A stretch of DNA of 40,563 nucleotides from Niabella sp. (GTDB lineage: Bacteria; Bacteroidota; Bacteroidia; Chitinophagales; Chitinophagaceae). The position numbers were made by a program, and so were the translations under genes. Below the pieces are notes generated by a model, which saw only the letters and a list, made by a program, of their open reading frames with translations, ran no database searches and was not told the origin of the DNA. Shown here one piece after another: positions 25,063 through 34,400 of the stretch (position 1 is its first letter; each line of letters opens with the position of its first letter). The stretch covers positions 1 to 40,563 of the forward strand of contig JAGIAQ010000027.1 of NCBI GenBank assembly GCA_017744795.1, written 5' to 3'.

Positions 25063-28000
25063 ATGTCAGCGTCTGTTTTTTTGAATAAAGCCAATCCCTT
25101 GCTTCCCGCCGAAGACTTTGCAGCGCTGCGGAAACAGGGCTTTAAGAATATTGAACTGTTGGGAAGCGATCTTTGGACCAACTATAATAATTCAGATCCG
25201 GGCATTACCATCCTGGATGCGGTTTGCTATGCTATTACCGATCTTGCTTACCGCACCGGGTTCGAAATAAAAGATCTGTTGGCCCCGGCCCAATTAACTG
25301 AGGATACCTGGAAGCAGATCTTTTATACGGCCCGGCAGATCCTGCATAACAGCGCGCTAACGATCAATGATTACCGGAAGCTGTTGATTGACATCAAAGG
25401 CGTGCGCAATGCCTGGATAGAAACCAGTAAGGACTATGAAGTACCGGTTTGGATCGACTATAATTATCCGGATCAACGCAACGATAATTGTGGTTGCGGA
25501 GATGCTGCGGAACATACTTGCCTGGGAACATTGGGTTTGAACGCCATTGATCCGGCCACTTACAAAAGCGGTTTTCAGGCGCGGCTTGCCGATGCACAAA
25601 CAGCCTATAACAGCCTGCCGGCCAATGCTACGGATCAGCAGAAGAAAGTGGCGCAGGCCCTCATCGATAAAATTACCTGGCAACTGACGCAAATACCGGA
25701 TGATCCATCGCAACTGGTCGCATCCAAAATAGTGGAGCTGGAGGGGTTGTATAATGTGATGATCGAATACGAAGAATCGGTTATTGATAACGACCAGCGG
25801 GAGACGATCCGGCTGCAGGTAGTGGAAACCCTGGCCGCCAACCGGAATCTTTGTGAAGACTTTATTGCGGTTGATGCAGTGGAGTATGAAAACTTCGGGA
25901 TCGGTCTGTTTGCGGTGCTGGAGGAAGACGCCGATCCCGATGTAGTATTAGCCGCAGTCTTTTTTACTATTTATAAATATTTTACGCCTTCCGTTCCGTT
26001 TAATACCATACAGCAATTGCTGGATAAAGGATATGCAGTGGACGAGATCTTTGAAGGCCCGGCCCTGGAGCACGGATTTATAGAAGATGCTGCGCTTGAA
26101 CAAACCGATCTGTTTCGCGACATCCGCCTGTCGGACCTGATCAACGAAATTGCCGATATCAGCGGCATCAAAGCCATCACCTACCTGCACCTTCCGTTCT
26201 CCGGGATCAGCGATGCCACCGCTTTAAATAATTTTTTTAATCAGTGGATGGATCATTTAAAGGAAGAGCGGAAAGTGGCGCGCATTCAACCAACGCTGTC
26301 GCAGGTGCTTTTTTGTAAAGAGCGCGAAACCATCAGCTATTATATGGGAAGGAAGGAAGACCGGCGGCCGGACCGGATGCTGAAATTGTTCAGGGATCAA
26401 AAAACGCTTGAAAGCAAATACAAGCTTATTGGCGCCCCCAATGATTTTCCGGTACCCGCGGGGGAAAATATGGATCTTGAAGATTATTTTCCAACGACCT
26501 ATTCGCTGCCTATGTGCTATGGCGTGGGCGAACAGGATTCTTTGCCTGCCAATGCCGACGAAAAAAGAAAGGTGCAGGCCCTGCAGCTGAAAGGGTATAT
26601 GTTGTTCTTTGAACAGCTGTTGTCAGATTACCAGGTGCGATTGAATCATCTGCGGGATCTGTTCTCTTTCGATGACGCCGTGCAGCACACTGCTTTTATC
26701 CGGTCTTTTTTTACGGCAACGGAATATACCGAAACGCAATTGAGTGAAATAAGAGACCTGAAACAGTTGGTGATCGACGATCAAAACCGGGGTGCAGATC
26801 ATTGGGATCAGGTGTTGAACGATTTTGTAGCTGTATTGCAGGATTTGGTAGAACCCTTACCCCGCTTTAATCAGCGGCGCAATACATTTTTGGATCATAT
26901 GCTGGCCCGCTTTAGTGAAGATATGAACACCTATGCTTCGATCAGCAAATGGCTGACACCAGTTGGTCTGGAAGAACGATTGATCGGCGATAAAATAAGA
27001 ATGCTGAAAGATGGGGAATACACCAACATCAGCACCCTGCGCGCCAAAGGATATGATTATACCCGGTATGATACCTGGGGCGCTGCAAATGTTTCCGGGG
27101 CGGAACGCAGGGCAGGGCGTTTGCTGGGATTTAAAGATATAACCTGCCGGCAATTGGCAACGGATTTTATTGTTGTGGAACCCATTTCAAATGCTCCGGG
27201 AAAAAATACTATCAAATTTATTGATCCGGATAATAAGGAGCTTGTGCTGCTCACAAGCGTGCCGGTGAACGACGGTTGCTGTACAGAATTGCTGATCAGC
27301 CAGATACTGGAACACGCAGAAGAACGCAGCTATTTCAAATTTCTGAATGGCGCCAAACAACGGCGCTGGAAATATGAAGATTCCATGGTGCCTTTCTGGT
27401 TTGAATTGTATGATAGTACAGATGATAGCGTCGCGGTATTACTGGCAACCAGCGGCGAGTTTCAGACGGATGCCGACCGGCAGCATGCCTATGACCGGTT
27501 GCAGCTACTGCTGCAACGCATCAATGAAAATGAAGGGATGCACCTGGTAGAGCATATCCTGCTGCGGCCCAAACTGGATGAAGTGCTCGATGAAAAAAAC
27601 GTTCCCGAACCCGTTAGTTTTTTAAAAGTATGTCTGGATGCCTGTGATCTTGGTATCGGGTTGAATGAAGGCGTGGAGCTTCCAACGTATAAGAAAAAAG
27701 TGAGTCGGATACCAGCAGCGCTTTGTTACGATCAGATGCCCTGGATACTGGAGTATTTCAAACTGCCGGTACAGCCTGGAGATAAGTCGATTCTTTATCA
27801 ACAGGCATTCCCGGACGGATCAACCCCATTGCCCTTAAAATTTCGGCGGTATGAGCTCCTGGCGCAGCGGGTGCGCGATCTGCAGGAGTTCGGATCCGAA
27901 CGGATCAATTACGAATTGGTTTCGAATCTTGAGGAACAGGAAGATCCTTCCAAAACAAAATACAGTTTTATTATTCATGGCGATAAAAACGTAGTACTGG

Positions 28001-28461
28001 CACAAAGTGATTTTATTTACAGTAAACGAACGCAAAAACAAATAGAAGAGGGGGTGGCCCCTGCCGCAGATGATATTGAAGTGGCTATCGGGATATTAAT
28101 GACCTGGTTTGGATTTGAGCTGGACTTGTATTGCGAGCCGGATGCCTGTGATAATAATGAAGATCCTTATTCTTTCCGGACAACGGTGGTGCTGCCTTGC
28201 TGGCCCAAGCGCCTGCGAAACCAGACCTTCCGTAACCTGGTGGAGAAAACGATCCAAACGGAATTTCCGGCGCATATCCAGGTCCGGATAAAATGGGTGG
28301 GATTGCAGGAAATGCGCAGCTTCGAAACCTTATATGCAAACTGGCTTGATGAAATGGCACAAAATGAAATGCCCCGCTACGAGGTTGTGAACCCGTTGGT
28401 GGATAAATTAAATTCGATACAACCCTGCACCTGCGATGAAGACTGCACAGGTACTTCGTAA
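25063..28461 (+). CDS. Large baseplate wedge protein (Pvc12-like)
   Basis: A 1132-aa protein from the ATG at 25063. An in-frame ATG at 25003 would overlap the previous gene and add 20 basic residues that look like out-of-place coding. The start SASVFLNKANPLLPAEDFAALRKQGF and the block NNSDPGITILDAVCYAITDLAYRTGFEIKDLL (about 45-76) are typical of the second large eCIS baseplate protein. HLVEHILLRPKL in the C-terminal half is another recurring block. It pairs with the Pvc11-like protein to form wedges. In PVC and AFP operons the tail-fibre gene (pvc13/afp13) would come next; here the next gene is the tape measure. Confidence 0.9.
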   Translation: MSASVFLNKANPLLPAEDFAALRKQGFKNIELLGSDLWTNYNNSDPGITILDAVCYAITDLAYRTGFEIKDLLAPAQLTEDTWKQIFYTARQILHNSALTINDYRKLLIDIKGVRNAWIETSKDYEVPVWIDYNYPDQRNDNCGCGDAAEHTCLGTLGLNAIDPATYKSGFQARLADAQTAYNSLPANATDQQKKVAQALIDKITWQLTQIPDDPSQLVASKIVELEGLYNVMIEYEESVIDNDQRETIRLQVVETLAANRNLCEDFIAVDAVEYENFGIGLFAVLEEDADPDVVLAAVFFTIYKYFTPSVPFNTIQQLLDKGYAVDEIFEGPALEHGFIEDAALEQTDLFRDIRLSDLINEIADISGIKAITYLHLPFSGISDATALNNFFNQWMDHLKEERKVARIQPTLSQVLFCKERETISYYMGRKEDRRPDRMLKLFRDQKTLESKYKLIGAPNDFPVPAGENMDLEDYFPTTYSLPMCYGVGEQDSLPANADEKRKVQALQLKGYMLFFEQLLSDYQVRLNHLRDLFSFDDAVQHTAFIRSFFTATEYTETQLSEIRDLKQLVIDDQNRGADHWDQVLNDFVAVLQDLVEPLPRFNQRRNTFLDHMLARFSEDMNTYASISKWLTPVGLEERLIGDKIRMLKDGEYTNISTLRAKGYDYTRYDTWGAANVSGAERRAGRLLGFKDITCRQLATDFIVVEPISNAPGKNTIKFIDPDNKELVLLTSVPVNDGCCTELLISQILEHAEERSYFKFLNGAKQRRWKYEDSMVPFWFELYDSTDDSVAVLLATSGEFQTDADRQHAYDRLQLLLQRINENEGMHLVEHILLRPKLDEVLDEKNVPEPVSFLKVCLDACDLGIGLNEGVELPTYKKKVSRIPAALCYDQMPWILEYFKLPVQPGDKSILYQQAFPDGSTPLPLKFRRYELLAQRVRDLQEFGSERINYELVSNLEEQEDPSKTKYSFIIHGDKNVVLAQSDFIYSKRTQKQIEEGVAPAADDIEVAIGILMTWFGFELDLYCEPDACDNNEDPYSFRTTVVLPCWPKRLRNQTFRNLVEKTIQTEFPAHIQVRIKWVGLQEMRSFETLYANWLDEMAQNEMPRYEVVNPLVDKLNSIQPCTCDEDCTGTS

Positions 28462-28470
28462 ACGCGCTTC

Positions 28471-28496
28471 TCACGTTTGACGGCTCACGTTTGACG
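28471..28496. repeat. Tandem TCACGTTTGACG repeat inside the operon
   Basis: Two exact 12-base copies at 28471-28482 and 28485-28496, two bases apart, in the 72-base gap before the tape-measure gene. No coding potential. It is probably a small interspersed repeat. Confidence 0.7.
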
Positions 28497-28533
28497 TTTC
28501 TTATATCAGTATCATTAAAAACGCTTATCAAAC

Positions 28534-29901
28534 ATGCACCTGATCAACCGCCTCCAGTTTGAACTGACCTGCGCCGAAGAAGCGCTGGCGCTCGACTTCC
28601 GGCAGCATTTTAGTGCCGTTTACCAGCAAGCCGTTACAGATGCGCTGGAAGCCGCTTGCGATGCGCTGGTGGGCGATGGAGAGTGGCTGCGTATAGATAA
28701 GCTGGAGATTGATCTGGGTGCATTTTCCCAGAATAGTTTTAAAAGGGATCTTGAAACCGTGCTGCGGCCCGCATTTGAAAAAGAATTACGCGAACAGATC
28801 GCCCGGCTTCCTGCTGCAGGGCAGCCGAATTCCGGACTTACAGCGCAGCTGGAGCTATGGGCTTATTTTTTTAATAACGGAACGCTGCCCTGGTGGGGGC
28901 AAAGTGATGAAATCGATATCAGCAGTATCACAAAAGAACTGGCCGCACAACAGCCCGGTCAGCTGCAACAGATTATTTATGATCGGTCCGACAAGCAACA
29001 GTTTTGGCAGCGAATGGCTTTTCAGTTGAGTGTAGGCGCGAGGGCAGTTGTGATAGCGTTGGTAGAGGAACTGCAGAAGATCAGGTCGGTTTTTAATAAG
29101 TGGCTGCAATTGTTAAACCCACCTGGATTAGAGCAAATGCAAAATACTGCGGATCTGCTGGTGCTGCGCTGTGCATATGATTTTTTTCGCGATAGCAATG
29201 GCTCGGTATTGCTCTGTAGTTTTGAAAGTGCACTGGCTGAAATGCAGTCCCCTGGCATTATTCCGCTGCCCGATGCTATTACTGCCCAGCGATCTGACTA
29301 TTTAAAAATATATAACAATGAAATACCTGTTACAGCAATTCAGCAATATAGAGATCTTTCTCTCCGGGAAACCAGGCCAGTACCCGCTCCTGTTAATGCG
29401 GCGATGCAGTATCTCGTCAGGCATGCCGGGATTGTTTTGCTGGCGCCCTTTCTGAATCCTTTTTTTAGCAACCTGCAGTTGCTTGAGGCGGGTCAATGGA
29501 AGGCAAAAACTATGCAATATCGTGCCGTGCATTTATTGAGATATCTGTCTACGGGTCAGCAGCAGGTTCCCGAATATGAGCTCGCTCTTGAAAAAATTAT
29601 TTGCGGGCTGGCCATTGAAGAACCCCTCCCGCTTGAAATGGAGTTGACGGCAGCCGAGAGTACTGAAGTAGAAGCATTGCTTTCGTCTGTGATCAGCCAC
29701 TGGGCTGCTTTAAAGAACACATCGGTACAGGGGTTGCGGGAGTCTTTTTTGAAGCGCGATGGTATTATTGCTGAAAAGGACACAGGCTGGTTATTGCGCG
29801 TGGAGCGTAAAACGGTGGACGTTTTAACAGACCTTATTCCCTGGGGCTACTCAACATTGGTGTTCCCCTGGAATGAACATATTATTCATGTAGAATGGTA
29901 A
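28534..29901 (+). CDS. Contractile injection system tape-measure protein (Pvc14-like)
   Basis: A 455-aa protein of the CIS tape-measure family. The N-terminus HLINRLQFELTCAEEALALDFRQHFSAVYQQAV followed by DEWLRIDKLEID-like sequence (GDGEWLRIDKLEIDLG) is the recurring pattern of this family in Bacteroidota. The middle is helix-rich, and the C-terminus ends with WGYSTLVFPWNEHIIHVEW, also typical (a Trp/Pro-rich end). The protein sets tube length while lying in the lumen before cargo is loaded. It precedes the ATPase gene by 9 bases, as in PVC, where tape measure and ATPase are adjacent. Confidence 0.85.
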   Translation: MHLINRLQFELTCAEEALALDFRQHFSAVYQQAVTDALEAACDALVGDGEWLRIDKLEIDLGAFSQNSFKRDLETVLRPAFEKELREQIARLPAAGQPNSGLTAQLELWAYFFNNGTLPWWGQSDEIDISSITKELAAQQPGQLQQIIYDRSDKQQFWQRMAFQLSVGARAVVIALVEELQKIRSVFNKWLQLLNPPGLEQMQNTADLLVLRCAYDFFRDSNGSVLLCSFESALAEMQSPGIIPLPDAITAQRSDYLKIYNNEIPVTAIQQYRDLSLRETRPVPAPVNAAMQYLVRHAGIVLLAPFLNPFFSNLQLLEAGQWKAKTMQYRAVHLLRYLSTGQQQVPEYELALEKIICGLAIEEPLPLEMELTAAESTEVEALLSSVISHWAALKNTSVQGLRESFLKRDGIIAEKDTGWLLRVERKTVDVLTDLIPWGYSTLVFPWNEHIIHVEW

Positions 29902-29910
29902 ACAGATTGT

Positions 29911-31404
29911 ATGGAGTTTGAACAAACAATTACACCCCGGACGGAGGAAACGGCGGCACTGCTGCATCAGAATGCAGAAAGCCTGCTCCTCGAGATCAAC
30001 TGGTTTGTACAATGTGCCAATAACCGGTTGAAGCAATATTTTCCGAACGAGGCGGTGGCGGAGAAAACAGGAATTCCCCCGGAGGAAAAGACTCCGGGTT
30101 GGTGGAACCGTCTGATCCATCCGAGGCCTGATGCCCCGCTGTTGCTGCCGGAGCAAACAGCGGCGGCAGAAATTGTGGACGGTACGCCGCCGGATCTTAC
30201 AAACGATAATTCTGTATATGGGGAATTCGTAAAATACTACAACTTGTCGCCGGATGAGCGTATGGTGCTGATGCTGGCGCTGCTCCCGCATGTGCAGCCA
30301 GGCGTGCTGGATGTGTTTTTATCGGTCAACAAAAACACAGGTCGCGGTTATACAGAATTTGGCGGACTGAAAGCGAACCGGCACAGCGGATTTCTTCCTA
30401 CGGTTGAAACGGCTTTATTCCTTTTGGCCGGAAGCGACCTGAACCGACGATTCCGCCTCAATGCGTTATTTGGCCCCGATCATTTTTTTACGGCACATAA
30501 TATTTTGCATATCGATGGCGCCGGTCAGTCCGAATCGTTTAATGACAGCCAGCTGACCATTAGTGATGAATACATCGATTTCTTTACTACGGGCACCTTG
30601 CGAAAGCCTCAATTCAGTACCGATTTTCCTGCCAGGCGATTGGTTACGGCTTTGGATTGGAAGGACCTTGTTGTAGAAGAATATACATCCCGGCAGCTGG
30701 ATGAGATCCGCATCTGGCTGCAATACGGACAAACGCTTTTTGAGGATTGGGGAATGGCAAAAAAGCTGAAACCCGGCTACAAAGCCCTTTTTCACGGAGC
30801 ACCCGGAACCGGTAAAACCCTCACGGCTTCTTTGCTGGGCAAGGTTTTTAACCTGGATGTGTACCGGGTGGATCTTTCGATGGTGGTGTCGAAATATATT
30901 GGCGAAACGGAAAAAAACCTGGAGAAGATCTTTAAAAAAGCGGAGAATAAGAACTGGATCTTATTTTTTGATGAGGCGGATGCCTTGTTTGGAAAACGTA
31001 CTAATGTATCTGATGCACATGATAGATATGCTAACCAGGAAATTGCTTATTTACTCACCCGGCTGGAGGATTACCCCGGTCTGGTGATCCTGGCGTCCAA
31101 CATGCGGCAGAATGTGGACGAAGCTTTTACCAGAAGACTGCAGTCGATCATTCATTTTCAAAAGCCACAGGCTGCAGAACGGTTGCGGATCTGGTCGAAT
31201 GCCTTCAGTGCGCAATGCACGCCGCCCGGAACTGCCGATCTGGAGCGCATTGCACGGCAATATGAATTATCCGGCGGCTCCATTATGAATGTGGTGCAAT
31301 ATGCCTCGTTGATGGCGCTGAATCGTAATGATAAAACGGTTACGACAGAAGATATCCTGGCGGGGATCAAAAAAGAATTAAAGAAGGAAGGAAAAACATT
31401 GTAG
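29911..31404 (+). CDS. AAA+ ATPase of the eCIS (Pvc15-like)
   Basis: A 497-aa ATPase. The AAA+ module occupies about residues 265-490: Walker A GAPGTGKT at 296-303, Walker B ILFFDEAD with Asp354 and Glu355, a sensor-1 Asn in LVILASNM, and paired arginines in EAFTRRLQSIIHF as the arginine-finger region. The N-terminal 250 residues are the accessory domain shared by eCIS ATPases. Its role is not fully settled; in PVC the homologue (Pvc15) is needed for loading cargo into the tube, probably by unfolding or chaperoning effectors. The first effector gene starts 4 bases after the stop, which fits coupling of ATPase and cargo. Confidence 0.95.
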   Translation: MEFEQTITPRTEETAALLHQNAESLLLEINWFVQCANNRLKQYFPNEAVAEKTGIPPEEKTPGWWNRLIHPRPDAPLLLPEQTAAAEIVDGTPPDLTNDNSVYGEFVKYYNLSPDERMVLMLALLPHVQPGVLDVFLSVNKNTGRGYTEFGGLKANRHSGFLPTVETALFLLAGSDLNRRFRLNALFGPDHFFTAHNILHIDGAGQSESFNDSQLTISDEYIDFFTTGTLRKPQFSTDFPARRLVTALDWKDLVVEEYTSRQLDEIRIWLQYGQTLFEDWGMAKKLKPGYKALFHGAPGTGKTLTASLLGKVFNLDVYRVDLSMVVSKYIGETEKNLEKIFKKAENKNWILFFDEADALFGKRTNVSDAHDRYANQEIAYLLTRLEDYPGLVILASNMRQNVDEAFTRRLQSIIHFQKPQAAERLRIWSNAFSAQCTPPGTADLERIARQYELSGGSIMNVVQYASLMALNRNDKTVTTEDILAGIKKELKKEGKTL

Positions 31405-31408
31405 GTAT

Positions 31409-34400
31409 ATGAGTGCATTCGCTCCCATAGCCAATTCAGACAAACAGCATTCAACAGCAAATGCTGTGGTGAACCAGGTTCCGGCCCCCGAAGCTGAGCT
31501 TGTTTCCGGTTTGCCATTGCAGTGTAAATTGGAGATCGGTGCCGTCGATGACCCATTGGAAAAGGATGCAGATAATATGGCTGACAAAGTAATGCGGATG
31601 CCTGAACAAGATTTTGCCCGGCGTAAGTGTGCGCATTGTGAAGAGGAGGAAAAAGTTCAGCGCAAATCAATAGGGCCGCTGCTGCAAAAAAAATGCGCGC
31701 ACTGCGAGGAGGAAGAGCAGATAAACCGAAAACCCCTGACCTCTTTTGTTCAAAGAAAAACAGCCCCCGGTGCGGGTTGGGCAACTGATGCTGTTAGTGC
31801 AACCATCGCATCAACAAAAGGAAGCGGCAACCCGCTTTCCGGCGATACAAAATCCTTTATGGAGACAAGATTTGATGCTGATTTTTCCGATGTTAAAATA
31901 CACAACGGGAACAACGCTGCACAACTCTCATCGCAGTTAAATGCCCAGGCTTTTACCGTTGGCCGGGATATCTATTTCAATGAGGGGAAATATCGGCCCG
32001 ACACGTTCACCGGCCGGCACCTGCTGGCGCATGAACTGACGCATGTTATGCAACAGCAAAACGGCTCTATATTGTGTAAGTCTTCTGATATTTCAGCAAC
32101 TAAAAGCCAACCCCCGGTTGCTGTGATGGAGGGTGAGGCAGCTTCAAAGCCGGAAACGATCGAAAAGGAAGCCGGGCTGCTGTCGGTAGCTGTTGTTGAC
32201 GCTCCGCCTTTACCCCCTTTGGAAAATAACAAGACGCTTATTCAACGCAAAGCAGGCGATGTAAGCGAGGCGGTACCGGCTGAGAATTCGGGAGACATTG
32301 ATTTAGACATCTTTGCAACACAGTCGGCCTACGAAGAACTACAGCTAGGCATCTTGAGGCAGGTTTTTGTGGTGGCGGGTACTACCGGCATCCTCTATAA
32401 TACAGGAGCCTATAAAGAGCACTATGCAGACGGGGTAATTGCCAGATACAGGATCCGTTCGGTTGATTTTCCGAAGTACACCTTGATCCAGATGGCCAAT
32501 CGTAAATTCGCTATACTGGCAGTGGAAGGGGTGAAACAGCCCGATGGAACGGAGGTGCTCAAAAATACGCTGATGGGCTGGTCAGTAGATACGGAAGAGA
32601 ACCGGAAAGCAGCCAGGAATGCCGACCAGGAACTGAATATGCAGAACTGGTTTATCGATGAAAAAGAAAAGGCTGATTTTAATGATAAGGCAGGTGCCGC
32701 TGCATTTGCCGTAGTGTTTGTTCCGGGCGGAGCTGACAAATCCGCCGGCGCACAGGCGGATCAGGAAGAAGTGCCCCCAATGCCCAAATGGATGAGCGCC
32801 TATAAAGGGCAGATGGATTCGTTGATAACTGCAGCAAAGGAAAAGGAAACTTTTGCAACCGATATACCGGATACCTTTTTTTTATATTACTCCAGGAGCC
32901 AGGAGCGCTGGAGGGCAGGGGCTTCACAGGCTACCCCTCAAAAGCCCATTGATGTTTATTTTGATATCCTCGAAAAAGATAATAAGGCCGAAAAGCTGGA
33001 GCAAATAAGAGATCAGGTCAGGATCAAACAACTTTCGAACCCTGCCGCGTTAAACAAAGATTCCAAGCCGTTGGATCCTTCGATACGGTGGGCAGAACGG
33101 TTACGGCTGGAGCTGGAAGTATTGATTACTGCAGAAAAGAAAAAAAATCCCGACAATGCGATGCTCCCCGACGCAACGGCGATTGTTACCGCACCGGAAG
33201 ATGCAACGCTCCCCTTTTTACAATTATGGAAATATAAATTAACCAGTGATGCGGAAGGCCAGGTAACGCGGACGCTGCGCGCGGTTGTTATGTCTGCGGC
33301 ATTGATCAAAGGCACAGCTCCGGTCCAACTCCTTGAAGAAGTAAAAAAAGTAATGCTTGCACTCCAGGGGGAAGAAGTAAAGGCGGTAAATGAAGATCCT
33401 AAATCGTATAACATAACGAAAGAAGCGTTTCCTGCATACATTACGGCATTGAACGTACGGGAGGATTTTAAATCGGTAACGGGGGGTGAGCTGCAACTGC
33501 ATATGAATGTTATTATGGGGCATACCCCCGGCATGGATTTGCTGGGAGAGGCCTCCACGCGTTTCAGAGGGATGTTTTATACCTGGGATGTATACCGGGT
33601 AAGCGAAGTGATGCCCGCGGAAGAACTGAACACGCTCTCTGCCGACTGGGCCACCCGGAGAAAAGAACTGCAGGAATGGTTTAAGAATAGCGGTCAGCTA
33701 AAAAGCGCGAATCCTGCTCTTAAAGAGACGCAACAAACGGAGTTGACAGCGCCGCTGGATCCGGCCGCGCTCCGCTTTTGGAGGAATGCCGGGCTGACCT
33801 ATGGCCTTGCTACAAGTTATGATGCCACAGGTACCATTACCATGCCAATGACGGAAGGTGAATATGTTGTTTTTTGCCGTGCACTGGTAGAACCCTATGA
33901 AAATGTATTCCGGTATCCGAGTGAAGCATTCTTTCCTGTAAAATTGATAGATGGGTATAGACTTGCCACGCAGATCAGTGACGAGCGTAAAACGGAAATA
34001 GAACAGACGGATCTTGCGATCCTGGATGAAAAAGATCCGAAGAAGAAAAAACGGATGGAGGAGCGGTTGAAAGAATTACAGGCGCAGGAAAAACGCACCC
34101 TGACGCAGGCGGCGGACTTTAACGATGCCACCCAGGGCGACATGGCGAAGCTGGCGCAAAAGCTTAGCGACTACTATGAAACCGCAAAAGGAGCCTCTGT
34201 TCCGGAGCTGATAGCCGCTGATCTTAAAAAAGGAAAATTGACTCAGGATGATTTTGATAAGCTACTGGATCTTTGGATGTACGTAGAAACCAATGATGTA
34301 ACCAAAAAGCCGTTACAACAACTAAAAAGCATAATCCGTTCTGCGGAGAAGAATCAAAAACAGATCCGGGAGATGAAGCAGCGCGCGGGTAAATTTTCGG

